Shown: positions 23,722 to 32,311, counted from the stretch's first letter. The stretch is 36,002 nt of DNA from JALWZX01 sp964506905 (GCA_964506905.1 CAZDNW010000012.1:1-36002); one strand, 5' to 3'. Notes: a model not told the origin generated them from the sequence alone. Made by a program: numbers and translations.

Positions 23722-25950
23722 ATGGATACAAGTGAAACAACACAATTACCATTAGAACAACTTAGACAAATTAGAATTGATAAATTGAATGAATTGAAAA
23801 AACTGGGTGTTAATCCATATCCATCCGATTCTTTTAAGAATACAGATAATGCTGAAATTAAAGAAAGGTATAATGAATTAGAGGGTAAAGAAGTTACAGT
23901 GGCTGGACGTATAAAATCAATAAGAAAACATGGGAAATTAATGTTTATCGATATATATGATGCTTCAGGTAGTATACAAATTTATATAAAATCAGAAAAT
24001 TTACAAAACGCAAATCATGATAATAGTGAATTAAATTTTGATGAGTTGCATTTATTAGACGAATCAGATTTTATTGAGGTTACTGGCAATGTGGTAAAGA
24101 CAAAGTCTGGTGAGGTTTCTGTTGAGGCAAAAAAGTTGAGAATATTAACTAAGACATTGCGTGCAATTCCCAAAAAATTAAAAGACAAAGAAATTAGATT
24201 TAGAAGAAGATATGTTGATACTAATGTTAATAGAGATGTTTATGAAAGGTTTATAAGGCGAGCTTTGTTTTGGAAAGCACACAGAGATTTTTTTGATAAA
24301 CATGGGTTTATTGAAATGGCAATTCCTGTATTAGAACATATCCCAGGTGGTGGTGATGCTGTACCATTTATCACCCATATGAATGCTATTGATGAAGATT
24401 TTTACTTAAGAATTTCGCACGAACTTCCACTTAAAAGATTAATTGGTGCTGGGTATGAAAAAATTTATGATATTGGCCCGCGATTTAGAAATGAAGGCCT
24501 ATCAGATGAGCATTTACCAGAGCATTATGCAATGGAATTTTATTGGGCGTATGCAAATTGGAAACAAGGTATGAAATTAGTAGAAGATTTATTTAATTAT
24601 ATAATTGATAAAGTTTATGATGGTAAAAGGGTTTTTGAAATAAGAGGTTTTACAGTAGATTTTTCTAATGGATGGGAAGTTATAGATTTTGCTAAGATTA
24701 TGCAAGAAAAGTACGATATTAAAGATATATATAAAGTTACAGAAAAAGAACTAAGAGAAGTTGTAGATAGGTATGAAATAGAAGTAGAAGGTAATTTTAA
24801 TATACCAAGAGTTGTTGATACCCTATGGAAAAATGTAAGAAAAGAAATTGCAGGGCCTGCGTTTTTAATAAATCATCCAAAGTATTTATCACCGTTGCAA
24901 AAACCAAGCTTAGAAAATCCGAATATGGTAGAAAGGTTTCAGCCAATTGTTGCAGGAAGCGAATTAGGTAATGGGTGGTCTGAAGTTAATGATCCAATAG
25001 ATCAGTTTGAAAGATTTATGGAACAACAAAAATTAAGAGAGCAGGGTGATGAAGAAGCACAATTTTTAGATATAGATTATGTTGAAATGCTTGAATATGG
25101 TATGCCACCTACATTTGGTTATGGACATAGTGAGAGAGTCTTTTGGTTTTTAGAAGATGTTTCAGCAAGAGAAGGCGTGCCATTTCCTCAACTTAAATTT
25201 GAGATTAGTGATGTCACAAGAAAAATTTATGGTTTGCGTAATTACGAAAGAGAAACTTCTATAAATCGAGAATCAAAACCAGAAACTTTTGATAATAATG
25301 CTGATATAAAAAAATCTTCATTAAGTAAAGAAAAACCTGATAATTCCACATCAAAAATTACTAAAGAAAAGGCTTTGGAAATATTACATAAACACATGCA
25401 AAATCAAAACTTAAGAAGACATTCTTATGCAGTTGGATATGCAATGAGTGCAATTTATGACTACCTTAAAGAAAACAATATGTTAGAAGATAATGCACCA
25501 GATAAAGAAACATGGGAAGTTTTAGGTATTTTACATGATTCTGATTATGAGTTAACAAAAGACGATTGGGATAATCATACACTTTTAACTTTAGAGTGGT
25601 TAAAAAATGAAGGATTATCTGAAAGTGATCCATTGTATCTTGCAGAAATGTCACACAATAACAAAAGAACTGGCCTACGAGAGCCACAAACCCAAATGGA
25701 ATGGGCATTAGAAACATGTGATGAATTAACAGGATTTATTGTCGCTGTTGCGTTAGTTCAACCTGAAAAAAAACTGTCAGCAGTTAAATTAGAATCAATA
25801 AAAAAGAAATGGGGACAAAAAGCATTTGCAAAAGGAGTAGAAAGAGAACAAATTGAACAATGCGAAACTAAATTAAACATTCCAATTGATACATTTATTA
25901 ATATAGTTTTAAAAGCAATGCAATCGCATTCTGATGATTTGGGATTGTAA
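23722..25950 (+). CDS. lysS: Lysyl-tRNA synthetase fused to a C-terminal HD domain
   Basis: 742 residues, about 230 longer than a usual class II LysRS. The N-terminal OB fold (about 45-140) binds the anticodon. The class II core follows with motif 2 (FRNEGLSDEHLPEHYAMEFY) and a divergent motif 3 (GYGHSERVFWFLED, keeping the Arg; the usual form is 'GLGIGIDRL'). After a Ser/Asn/Lys-rich linker (about 511-550) comes an HD-superfamily domain: His567 (RRHSYAV), His605-Asp606 (ILHDSDYE), His645 (SHNNKR) and Asp667 (ETCDELTG). This is the metal-binding H...HD...D pattern of phosphohydrolases. The fusion could couple lysine charging to nucleotide hydrolysis, but no substrate can be named. The junction is in frame, with no sign of a frameshift. 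Confidence 0.92.
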   Translation: MDTSETTQLPLEQLRQIRIDKLNELKKLGVNPYPSDSFKNTDNAEIKERYNELEGKEVTVAGRIKSIRKHGKLMFIDIYDASGSIQIYIKSENLQNANHDNSELNFDELHLLDESDFIEVTGNVVKTKSGEVSVEAKKLRILTKTLRAIPKKLKDKEIRFRRRYVDTNVNRDVYERFIRRALFWKAHRDFFDKHGFIEMAIPVLEHIPGGGDAVPFITHMNAIDEDFYLRISHELPLKRLIGAGYEKIYDIGPRFRNEGLSDEHLPEHYAMEFYWAYANWKQGMKLVEDLFNYIIDKVYDGKRVFEIRGFTVDFSNGWEVIDFAKIMQEKYDIKDIYKVTEKELREVVDRYEIEVEGNFNIPRVVDTLWKNVRKEIAGPAFLINHPKYLSPLQKPSLENPNMVERFQPIVAGSELGNGWSEVNDPIDQFERFMEQQKLREQGDEEAQFLDIDYVEMLEYGMPPTFGYGHSERVFWFLEDVSAREGVPFPQLKFEISDVTRKIYGLRNYERETSINRESKPETFDNNADIKKSSLSKEKPDNSTSKITKEKALEILHKHMQNQNLRRHSYAVGYAMSAIYDYLKENNMLEDNAPDKETWEVLGILHDSDYELTKDDWDNHTLLTLEWLKNEGLSESDPLYLAEMSHNNKRTGLREPQTQMEWALETCDELTGFIVAVALVQPEKKLSAVKLESIKKKWGQKAFAKGVEREQIEQCETKLNIPIDTFINIVLKAMQSHSDDLGL

Positions 25951-25987
25951 TTTGGGAGGTGTTAAATCTGCAATTTGGGAACAAAAA

Positions 25988-26246
25988 ATGATTGTTGAAA
26001 ACTTATTAGGTGAACACGATAGTATTGTAACTAAAGAAGAAAAGATTTTAGTTAAAAATGAAGGAGATTTTTTTCAGTAGAAGATATAGAGATATGCCTA
26101 GAAAATTGTCTAAAAGATTAATAAAATATCAAAATTTATTGGCAATGCTTAAGCATACCGTTACAGAAGAAGAAAAAGAAGTAGATTCTGTAAAAGAAGT
26201 AAAGGATTTAAAGCACGCAATCATTGAATTAAGAAAATCTGTATAA
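25988..26246 (+). CDS. Small protein gene, possibly split by a one-base frameshift at a T7 run
   Basis: Two overlapping reading frames: 25988-26080 (30 codons, MIVENLLGEH to NEGDFFQ) and 26058-26246 (62 codons, containing FFSRRYRDMPRKLSKRLIKY). They overlap at a run of seven T (26068-26074). Removing one T would join them into one protein of about 84 residues, reading ...VKNEGDFFSRRYRDMP..., acidic then strongly basic, then helical (TVTEEEKEVDSVKEVKDLKH). Either the gene is broken or misread by one base, or slippage at the T run makes the joined product; or the second frame is used alone from 26058 or 26094. A GGGAGG sequence lies at 25954-25959 but is too far from ATG 25988. I do not recognise the protein. 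Confidence 0.45.
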
Positions 26247-26256
26247 TATAATGAAA

Positions 26257-26421
26257 GTGCGATGATAAAGGGTAGCGCCTTTTGAGCATTTAGGGAAAAC
26301 TTACTTTTAGTAAGATTAACCTAAACGGGTTATGCACGAAACGCATATTCCACAAAGTGCCTAGTTGTTAACTAGGAAATGGAGTGGCACCGCGGTTATT
26401 ATAATCGTCTCCATATAAGTT
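26257..26421 (+). promoter_or_regulatory. T-box riboswitch leader of serS
   Basis: The T-box core GGAGTGGCACCGCGG lies at 26381-26395. The antiterminator-type helix is ATGGAG (26379-26384) with CTCCAT (26409-26414). Stem III is a perfect hairpin CCTAGTT-GTT-AACTAGG (26360-26376). Stem I is built from GTGC/GCAC (26257-26260 with 26334-26337) and ATAA/TTAT around a GATG bulge, then TTTAGG/CCTAAA and a terminal hairpin (26300-26314). The UGGC bulge would pair with a tRNA ending GCCA, as tRNA-Ser does. AGC serine codons occur at 26274 and 26285, but I cannot fix the specifier. A TATAAT box is at 26242-26247. T-boxes sense uncharged tRNA. CATATAAGTT (26412-26421) is complementary to the serS start region 26530-26539. 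Confidence 0.88.
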
Positions 26422-26478
26422 TATATATAATTTTTGCTCTTTAAATTAAGAGTGTGTTGTAGTTTTATCTGTGTATTG

Positions 26479-26504
26479 GTGGAATTTATAGGTTTGAATT
26501 CCAC
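26479..26504 (+). other. Hairpin in the distal serS leader
   Basis: GTGGAATT (26479-26486) pairs with AATTCCAC (26497-26504) around a ten-base loop. No T tract follows, so it is not an intrinsic terminator. It would bring the start codon nearer to the T-box core. Confidence 0.45.
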
Positions 26505-26536
26505 ATAATGCATATATAAAACTGAAAATAACTTAT

Positions 26537-27811
26537 ATGTTGGACATTAAGTTTATTAGAGAAAACCCTGATGTTGTAAAAAATGCAATAAAAGTTAAAC
26601 AATTAGAAGGTACGGTTGATATTGACGAGCTATTACAAGTTGATACTAAATTACAAGAAATTAGTAAAGAGCTGGATGAATTAAGACGACAAAGAAATGA
26701 ATTAGATAAACAAATAAAGTTTGAAAAAGATCTCGAAAAAAAGAAGCCATTAATTGAAAAAGCAACTGAGCTTAAACCGAAAGTAAATGAACTTGAAGAA
26801 AAATATAGAGAATTAAAAGAAAAATTCGATAATCTTATGTTATGGGTGCCAAATGTTCCAGCTGATGATGTACCTATTGGTGAAGATGAGTCTGGAAATG
26901 TAGAGATTAAAGTTGTTGGAGAAATTCCAAATTTTGATTTTGAACCTAAAAATCATGTTGAATTAATAGAAAATTTAAAGTTAGCAGATACAAAAAGGGG
27001 AACTAAGATAGGTGGATTTAGAGCATATTTTATGACTGGAAAAGGTGCGATTTTAGAACAAGCAATATTAAGGTATGCGTATGATTTTATGATTAAACAA
27101 GGGTTTACACCGATGAATGTACCTGTAATGGTAAAAAAAGAATGGTTAGTTGGAACAGGATATTTCCCTTGGGGGCAAGAAGATCATTATGGCATAGAAA
27201 ATGATATGGCCTTAATAGGAACAGCTGAAGTTTCGTTGACAGCATATCATGCAAATGAAGTTTTGGATGAAAAAGAATTGCCGGTAAAAATGGTCGGAAT
27301 TTCTCCTTGTTTTAGAAGAGAAGTTGGTTCGCACGGAAAAGATACAAAAGGTATTTTTAGAGTTCACTATTTTAATAAAGTAGAACAAGTAGTTTTATTA
27401 CCGCAAGGGGAAGATTTAACAAGGGAATGGCATGACAGAATGCTTGGTTATGCAGAACAGATATTGCAAGATTTTGGGTTGCCATATCATGTATTACTTA
27501 TGTGTACTGGAGATATGGGAGCAGGACAAAGAAAAAAGTATGATATAGAAGTTTGGTTTCCAGGTGAAGGTAAATATAGAGAAACCCATTCCGATTCATA
27601 TTTTCTAGATTTTCAAGCAAGAAGATTAAATATGAGATATACAGATAAAGATGGAAACAAGAAATATATGTATACATTAAATAATACTGTTGCAGCAACT
27701 CCACGATTATTAGCAGGATTGATAGAAAATTATCAGCAAAAAGATGGGTCAGTTGTGGTGCCTGAGGTATTAAGAAAATATACTGGTTTTGATGTTATTG
27801 AACCAGAATAA
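26537..27811 (+). CDS. serS: Seryl-tRNA synthetase
   Basis: 424 residues, typical length. The N-terminal antiparallel coiled coil (about 27-100, rich in Glu/Lys) holds the long variable arm of tRNA-Ser. The class II core contains motif 2 (GISPCFRREVGSHGKDTKG, IFRVHYFNKVEQ) and motif 3 (NTVAATPRLLAGLIENYQ). The serine-site TAE is seen in IGTAEVSL. It charges tRNA-Ser with serine. A T-box leader precedes it, so expression should rise when tRNA-Ser is uncharged. There is no Shine-Dalgarno sequence before ATG 26537; the start codon lies inside a segment complementary to the leader. Confidence 0.96.
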   Translation: MLDIKFIRENPDVVKNAIKVKQLEGTVDIDELLQVDTKLQEISKELDELRRQRNELDKQIKFEKDLEKKKPLIEKATELKPKVNELEEKYRELKEKFDNLMLWVPNVPADDVPIGEDESGNVEIKVVGEIPNFDFEPKNHVELIENLKLADTKRGTKIGGFRAYFMTGKGAILEQAILRYAYDFMIKQGFTPMNVPVMVKKEWLVGTGYFPWGQEDHYGIENDMALIGTAEVSLTAYHANEVLDEKELPVKMVGISPCFRREVGSHGKDTKGIFRVHYFNKVEQVVLLPQGEDLTREWHDRMLGYAEQILQDFGLPYHVLLMCTGDMGAGQRKKYDIEVWFPGEGKYRETHSDSYFLDFQARRLNMRYTDKDGNKKYMYTLNNTVAATPRLLAGLIENYQQKDGSVVVPEVLRKYTGFDVIEPE

Positions 27812-27830
27812 ATAATGATGAAGAAAAAAG

Positions 27831-27859
27831 AGGGGCATTAGTAAAAAATGCCCCTTTTC
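27831..27859 (+). terminator. Terminator after serS
   Basis: AGGGGCATT / AATGCCCCT, a 9-bp stem with an AGTAAAA loop, followed by TTTCTT; it starts 20 bases after the serS stop. Confidence 0.92.
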
Positions 27860-27862
27860 TTA

Positions 27863-27890
27863 TTGTTACACATATTATTTTTGTTAAACT
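27863..27890 (+). promoter_or_regulatory. Promoter of the PAP2-uppP pair
   Basis: TTGTTA (27863-27868), a 16-base spacer and TAAACT (27885-27890), ending exactly six bases before ATG 27897, so the transcript is probably leaderless. Confidence 0.65.
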
Positions 27891-27896
27891 TTAACT

Positions 27897-28415
27897 ATGA
27901 TTCAAATGACTTTTTTTGATTTTATAGATAATTTTGCGATATTTGTGTATGTGGTTATTGTAGGTTTTCTAATCTTTAGAAGGTTTAGGCATAAATTTTT
28001 AGATTATATTGGAATTTTAATCTTAGCTGCTGCAATTTCTGAAGGTTTAAAATATTTTATTGCAAAGCCAAGGCCAGAATTGGGTGTTATTAAAGGATTT
28101 GAAGGTTCAAGTTTTCCATCTACACATTCTACTATAGTATTTACAGCGTTTTTTTTCTTTTTATTTTCTTGTCATAGTTTGTCTTTTATAAAGAGAAAGA
28201 GGGAAGGGGATAAAAGTACTCATTTAGATAGGGTAGAGGTGTCTGAAAATATTCTTGTCATAGTTTTATTATTTTTTGGAGCATTATTTGTTGGAGCACT
28301 AAGAGTAATTGTCGGAGCCCATTATCCAGTAGATGTTTTAGCAGGAGCTGTTTTAGGATTTCTAATATCTGCGCCTTTTAGATATTACGACATCTCCATT
28401 TCGAAAATACGATGA
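27897..28415 (+). CDS. PAP2-family membrane phosphatase
   Basis: 172 residues with about five membrane segments. The three-part catalytic signature of the PAP2/type 2 phosphatidic acid phosphatase family is complete: KYFIAKPRP (K...RP), SSFPSTHST (PSxH) and RVIVGAHYPVDVLAG (R...H...D). These enzymes remove phosphate from lipid phosphates or pyrophosphates on the outer face of the membrane, and bacterial members such as PgpB and YbjG recycle undecaprenyl pyrophosphate. The next gene, overlapping by four bases, is uppP, an unrelated enzyme for the same reaction, so a role in carrier recycling is likely. A Lys/Arg-rich insert (KRKREGDKS) follows the PSTH segment. Confidence 0.92.
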   Translation: MIQMTFFDFIDNFAIFVYVVIVGFLIFRRFRHKFLDYIGILILAAAISEGLKYFIAKPRPELGVIKGFEGSSFPSTHSTIVFTAFFFFLFSCHSLSFIKRKREGDKSTHLDRVEVSENILVIVLLFFGALFVGALRVIVGAHYPVDVLAGAVLGFLISAPFRYYDISISKIR

Positions 28416-29287
28416 CTCTATACGAAGCGATAATACTTGGAATTGTACAAGGAATTGCGGAGTTTCTTCCTATCTCATCGTCAGGGCATTTGATTTTATT
28501 TCCTTATTTATTAGGGTGGGAACCACACGATTTAGTATTTGATGTAGCATTGCATTTTGGAACTGCATTAGCTGTGATTATATATTTCTTTAAGGATTGG
28601 TTTAATATGATATATTCTACAACTCAGGATTTGGTAAATATTATGAAAGTAGCATTTAGTAAGAAACAGCCGCTAAAAACCACGGCTACACACACATTGC
28701 GACATCAGTCCAGATTGTTTATCTATATCATATTGGTAACTATTCCTGTTGGAATTGCGGGTTTTTTATTAGAAGATACGGTAGAACATATTTTCAGATC
28801 TCCCCTACTCGTTGGAATTATGTTGATATTAATGAGCATTGTAATGATTATGGCTGATAGATATATGAATTTCATTGAATCTAGACATATTGATATTATT
28901 TCCACATTAAAAAATTTGAAATTTTTAGATGCTTTATTGATAAGTTTAAGTCAAATTATTGCTTTAATCCCAGGTACTTCAAGATCAGGGATTACAGTAT
29001 CAGTTGGAATGTTTAGAAAAATTTCTAGAGAACAAGCGGCCAGATTTTCATTTTTACTTGCTACACCAGTTATTTTGGGTGCTGCATTATTAAAATCAAG
29101 AGATTTAGTAGATATGACTTCAGATGATTTGCAATTATTAGCAGTTGGTACAATTGTGTCATTTGTTGTAGGAATTCTATCCATTGCATTTTTGGTTAAA
29201 TATTTAAAAAATCATAGTTTAACTTTATTCATAGTGTATAGGATTTTATTGGGTGTTTTGGTTATTTATGTTGCACTTTTCAAATAA
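28412..29287 (+). CDS. uppP: Undecaprenyl-diphosphatase UppP (BacA)
   Basis: 291 residues, eight or so membrane segments. Both conserved motifs are present: GIVQGIAEFLPISSSGHLI near the N-terminus and LIALIPGTSRSGITVSVGM at about 185-200. It dephosphorylates undecaprenyl pyrophosphate to return the lipid carrier for peptidoglycan and other envelope polymers, and it gives bacitracin resistance in many bacteria. The start codon overlaps the stop of the PAP2 gene (ATGA), indicating translational coupling. Two different families for one reaction side by side is unusual in a genome that seems reduced. Confidence 0.96.
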   Translation: MTLYEAIILGIVQGIAEFLPISSSGHLILFPYLLGWEPHDLVFDVALHFGTALAVIIYFFKDWFNMIYSTTQDLVNIMKVAFSKKQPLKTTATHTLRHQSRLFIYIILVTIPVGIAGFLLEDTVEHIFRSPLLVGIMLILMSIVMIMADRYMNFIESRHIDIISTLKNLKFLDALLISLSQIIALIPGTSRSGITVSVGMFRKISREQAARFSFLLATPVILGAALLKSRDLVDMTSDDLQLLAVGTIVSFVVGILSIAFLVKYLKNHSLTLFIVYRILLGVLVIYVALFK

Positions 29288-29351
29288 CCTATCTACATAA
29301 GAAAAAATGCATATACCTGACTTATACTAAGTATGATATATTAAAACTAAT

Positions 29352-29663
29352 ATGGACAAAACATTATTAAAAGCATTAGGATTATTATTTTTATTAGTAT
29401 TAATGATGGGAGGATTTCTGCTGTATTCAATGAAGTCTACTGAGAATCAAATAGAAGAGACAGAACAAGATTGTGTTACACAAATAAGAAAAAAGTACAA
29501 CATATCAGAGGAACAATTTGAGCAGATGAAAGCTCAAAGTCAAGATGGAATAATAGCAGTACCGCCAGAAGTTGTTGAAGAATTTAATAAGTGTGTTAAA
29601 GATGATGCTTCGACAATGGCACCCGCACCATCTACAACAAAACCAATAACTCCACCAAATTAA
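29352..29663 (+). CDS. Small membrane-anchored protein, unknown
   Basis: 103 residues: one N-terminal hydrophobic helix (about 6-26, LKALGLLFLLVLMMGGFLLY), then an acidic helical domain with two cysteines (DCVTQIRKKYNIS and FNKCVKDD) that could form one disulfide, and a Pro/Thr-rich tail (APAPSTTKPITPPN). Probably displayed outside the membrane. It lies just upstream of secA, but a separate secA promoter is present. I do not recognise a family. Confidence 0.7.
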   Translation: MDKTLLKALGLLFLLVLMMGGFLLYSMKSTENQIEETEQDCVTQIRKKYNISEEQFEQMKAQSQDGIIAVPPEVVEEFNKCVKDDASTMAPAPSTTKPITPPN

Positions 29664-29683
29664 TAGAATCTAATTTTGTTTTG

Positions 29684-29711
29684 TTGATAATTTTATAGTA
29701 GGTAATATAAT
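29684..29711 (+). promoter_or_regulatory. secA promoter
   Basis: TTGATA, a 16-base spacer and a perfect TATAAT ending eight bases before ATG 29720. Leader length would be close to zero. Confidence 0.65.
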
Positions 29712-29719
29712 TACTAATT

Positions 29720-32311
29720 ATGTTTAATAAAATTTTTGGGAAATTACTTGACAGTAATGATTATAAACTGAAACAACTTGAACCGATTGTTAAAGAGATA
29801 AATTCATATGAGGATGAATTTAAGACATTAACAGACGAAGAAATTAAAGAAAAGACTAGTAAATGGCAAAAAGAATTGCGAGAAAATGACTTAACTGATG
29901 ATGAGGTAAATGAGAAATTAAATAAAATTTTGCCAGAGGCATACGCTTTAGTAAAAGAATCAGCGAGAAGAACAATGAGCCAACCGCATAGAGATGTGCA
30001 ATTAATGGCTGGTATTGTATTGCATCAAGGAAGAATAGCTGAACAAAAAACTGGTGAAGGAAAAACCTTAACTGCCACACTGCCGTTGTATTTAAATTCA
30101 CTTACAGGTAAGGGTGCGCATTTAGTTACTCCAAATGATTATTTATCTAAACACGCTGTTGGTTGGTACGGACCAGTATATGAAATGTTAGGTGTTAAAG
30201 TTGGGGTAATTGTGCATGAAGAAGCATTTATGTATGATCCTGAATATACAAACGAGGATATTAATGATATGTATTTGGTTCATCTAAAACCTGTTTCAAG
30301 ATTAAAAGCATATCGTTGTGATATCACATACGGAACAAATAGCGAATTTGGTTTTGACTTTTTAAGAGATAATATGAAACAACAAGTTTGGGAACTTGTT
30401 CAATCTAATCCAAATCGAGATTACTATGCTCATAATTTTGCGATTGTCGATGAGGTTGATAATATTTTAATTGATATTGCAAGAACGCCTCTTATTATTT
30501 CGTCATCTAAAAATTTACCACCTGAAATGTATACGAAATTCGCACAGTTAGCTGAAGGATTAGTTGAAGAAACAGATTATACAATAGACGAAAAATTTAA
30601 GGTTGTAACACTTACTGAAATTGGTATTCGAAAGATTGAACGTAAGTTAGGTGTAGAAAATTTGTATGAAAAAGATTTTGCAACTGTGCATCATATTGAA
30701 AACGCATTAAAAGCTAAAGCATTATTTATAAAGGATAGAGATTATGTTGTTAAAGATGGAGAAGTTATTATCGTTGACCAAAATACAGGTAGATTATTAT
30801 TTGGAAATCGTTGGAGTAATGGATTACATCAAGCTGTAGAGGCAAAAGAAGGTGTCGAAATTAAACCGGAATCTAAGACCGTGGCAACTATTACTTATCA
30901 AAATTATTTTAGGTTGTATGACAAATTAGCTGGTATGACTGGTACGGCTGCAACAGAGGCTGATGAATTTTATAAATTTTATAAATTAGATGTTGTTGTG
31001 ATTCCAACATACAAACCAATTGCTAGAGTTGATCAGCCCGATGTGGTTTACAAAACTGAGTCAGCAAAATTTAGAGCAGTTGCGCGAGACATTGCGGAAA
31101 GACATAAAATGGGTCAACCGGTTTTGATTGGTACTACAACGGTTGAAAAATCACAGTTATTATCTACCTACTTAAAAAGACTAAAAATTCCACATCAAAT
31201 ATTAAATGCAAAAAACCATGAAAAAGAAGCGTTAATTATTGCTCAAGCAGGGCGCAAAGGAGCGGTTACTGTTGCTACAAATATGGCAGGTCGTGGTGTT
31301 GATATTATATTAGGTGGTGATCCATTTGATCAAGAAAAGTATGAGGAAGTTATAAAACTTGGCGGGTTATATGTAATAGGTACAGAAAGACATGATTCAA
31401 GAAGAATTGATAATCAGTTAAGAGGTCGTGCAGGTAGACAAGGTGATGTTGGTGAATCACGTTTTTATTTATCATTGCAAGATTATTTGTTGAGGGTTTT
31501 TGGTGGAGACAAAATTGAATCAATGATGGGTAAACTAGGAGTTGATGAAAATATGCCTATTGAGGCTAGACTAATATCAAGAACTATTGAAAGTGCACAA
31601 AAGAAAGTTGAAGGAATGAATTTTGATCAAAGACAGTCATTAGTGAAATTTGATGATGTTATGACTATACAAAGGGAAACAATTTACGAAATGCGTAGAG
31701 AAATATTATTTTCAGAGGAAGATAAAGAAGCATTTTTAAATTGGATTTTGGAAAAACTAGAACCGTATAAACCGGAGGGTTTTGATAAAATATGGGAACG
31801 AAATTTAAAAGAATATGGTTTGGAAATATGGTATGAGGCAGTTAAACAAGTTTCATTACAAATAATTGATACATTGTGGATTGATCATATAGACGCAATG
31901 GATGATCTTAAGGATGGTGTAAGATTAAGGGGGTATGGGCAGGTAGATCCGTTGGTTGAATACAAACGAGAAGGTAAAATTATGTTTGAAAGGTTGGTGA
32001 ATGAAATTTGGATTACGGTTGCAGATAGACTAGAAAAAATCAAAGTGGAAGTTCAGGTTGCAGAAGATGAACTTGGTGGTAATAATGACAATGCAATAGG
32101 TTCCAAAGAAACACCTGAAAAATTATTAGAAGATGCACAATATAAATCTGGGGAATTTCAAAGTGGTGTAGAGGATGAAGTGGAAACCTTAGCAAAACAA
32201 GCCGCTGATAAATTGCCAGTGAAGGGTGATAAGAAGCCAGGAAGAAACGATCCCTGCTGGTGTGGTAGTGGGAAGAAGTATAAAAAATGCCACGGAAGAT
32301 TTGAAGAATAG
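29720..32311 (+). CDS. secA: Protein translocase ATPase SecA
   Basis: 863 residues, full length. It drives Sec-dependent export across the membrane through SecYEG. Visible: the Walker A-type motif TGEGKTLTATLPLYLNSL (near residue 112), the DEAD-like box VDEVDNILID (near 244) with IARTPLIISS (usual 'DEARTPLIIS'), the preprotein-binding region, GMTGTAATEADEFY, the helicase motifs VATNMAGRGVDIILGG and QLRGRAGRQGDVGESRFYLS, and the C-terminal zinc-binding SEC-C motif NDPCWCGSGKKYKKCHG. The last codons are part of a tandem repeat unit that continues into the intergenic region. It should export the surface proteins encoded nearby. Confidence 0.97.
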   Translation: MFNKIFGKLLDSNDYKLKQLEPIVKEINSYEDEFKTLTDEEIKEKTSKWQKELRENDLTDDEVNEKLNKILPEAYALVKESARRTMSQPHRDVQLMAGIVLHQGRIAEQKTGEGKTLTATLPLYLNSLTGKGAHLVTPNDYLSKHAVGWYGPVYEMLGVKVGVIVHEEAFMYDPEYTNEDINDMYLVHLKPVSRLKAYRCDITYGTNSEFGFDFLRDNMKQQVWELVQSNPNRDYYAHNFAIVDEVDNILIDIARTPLIISSSKNLPPEMYTKFAQLAEGLVEETDYTIDEKFKVVTLTEIGIRKIERKLGVENLYEKDFATVHHIENALKAKALFIKDRDYVVKDGEVIIVDQNTGRLLFGNRWSNGLHQAVEAKEGVEIKPESKTVATITYQNYFRLYDKLAGMTGTAATEADEFYKFYKLDVVVIPTYKPIARVDQPDVVYKTESAKFRAVARDIAERHKMGQPVLIGTTTVEKSQLLSTYLKRLKIPHQILNAKNHEKEALIIAQAGRKGAVTVATNMAGRGVDIILGGDPFDQEKYEEVIKLGGLYVIGTERHDSRRIDNQLRGRAGRQGDVGESRFYLSLQDYLLRVFGGDKIESMMGKLGVDENMPIEARLISRTIESAQKKVEGMNFDQRQSLVKFDDVMTIQRETIYEMRREILFSEEDKEAFLNWILEKLEPYKPEGFDKIWERNLKEYGLEIWYEAVKQVSLQIIDTLWIDHIDAMDDLKDGVRLRGYGQVDPLVEYKREGKIMFERLVNEIWITVADRLEKIKVEVQVAEDELGGNNDNAIGSKETPEKLLEDAQYKSGEFQSGVEDEVETLAKQAADKLPVKGDKKPGRNDPCWCGSGKKYKKCHGRFEE

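Noticed and set aside
26412..26435. ATATA-AGTT-TATAT hairpin plus T tract as the serS T-box terminator
   Set aside because: The stem is five A-T pairs only and does not compete with the antiterminator helix in the usual way, so it is too weak to call.
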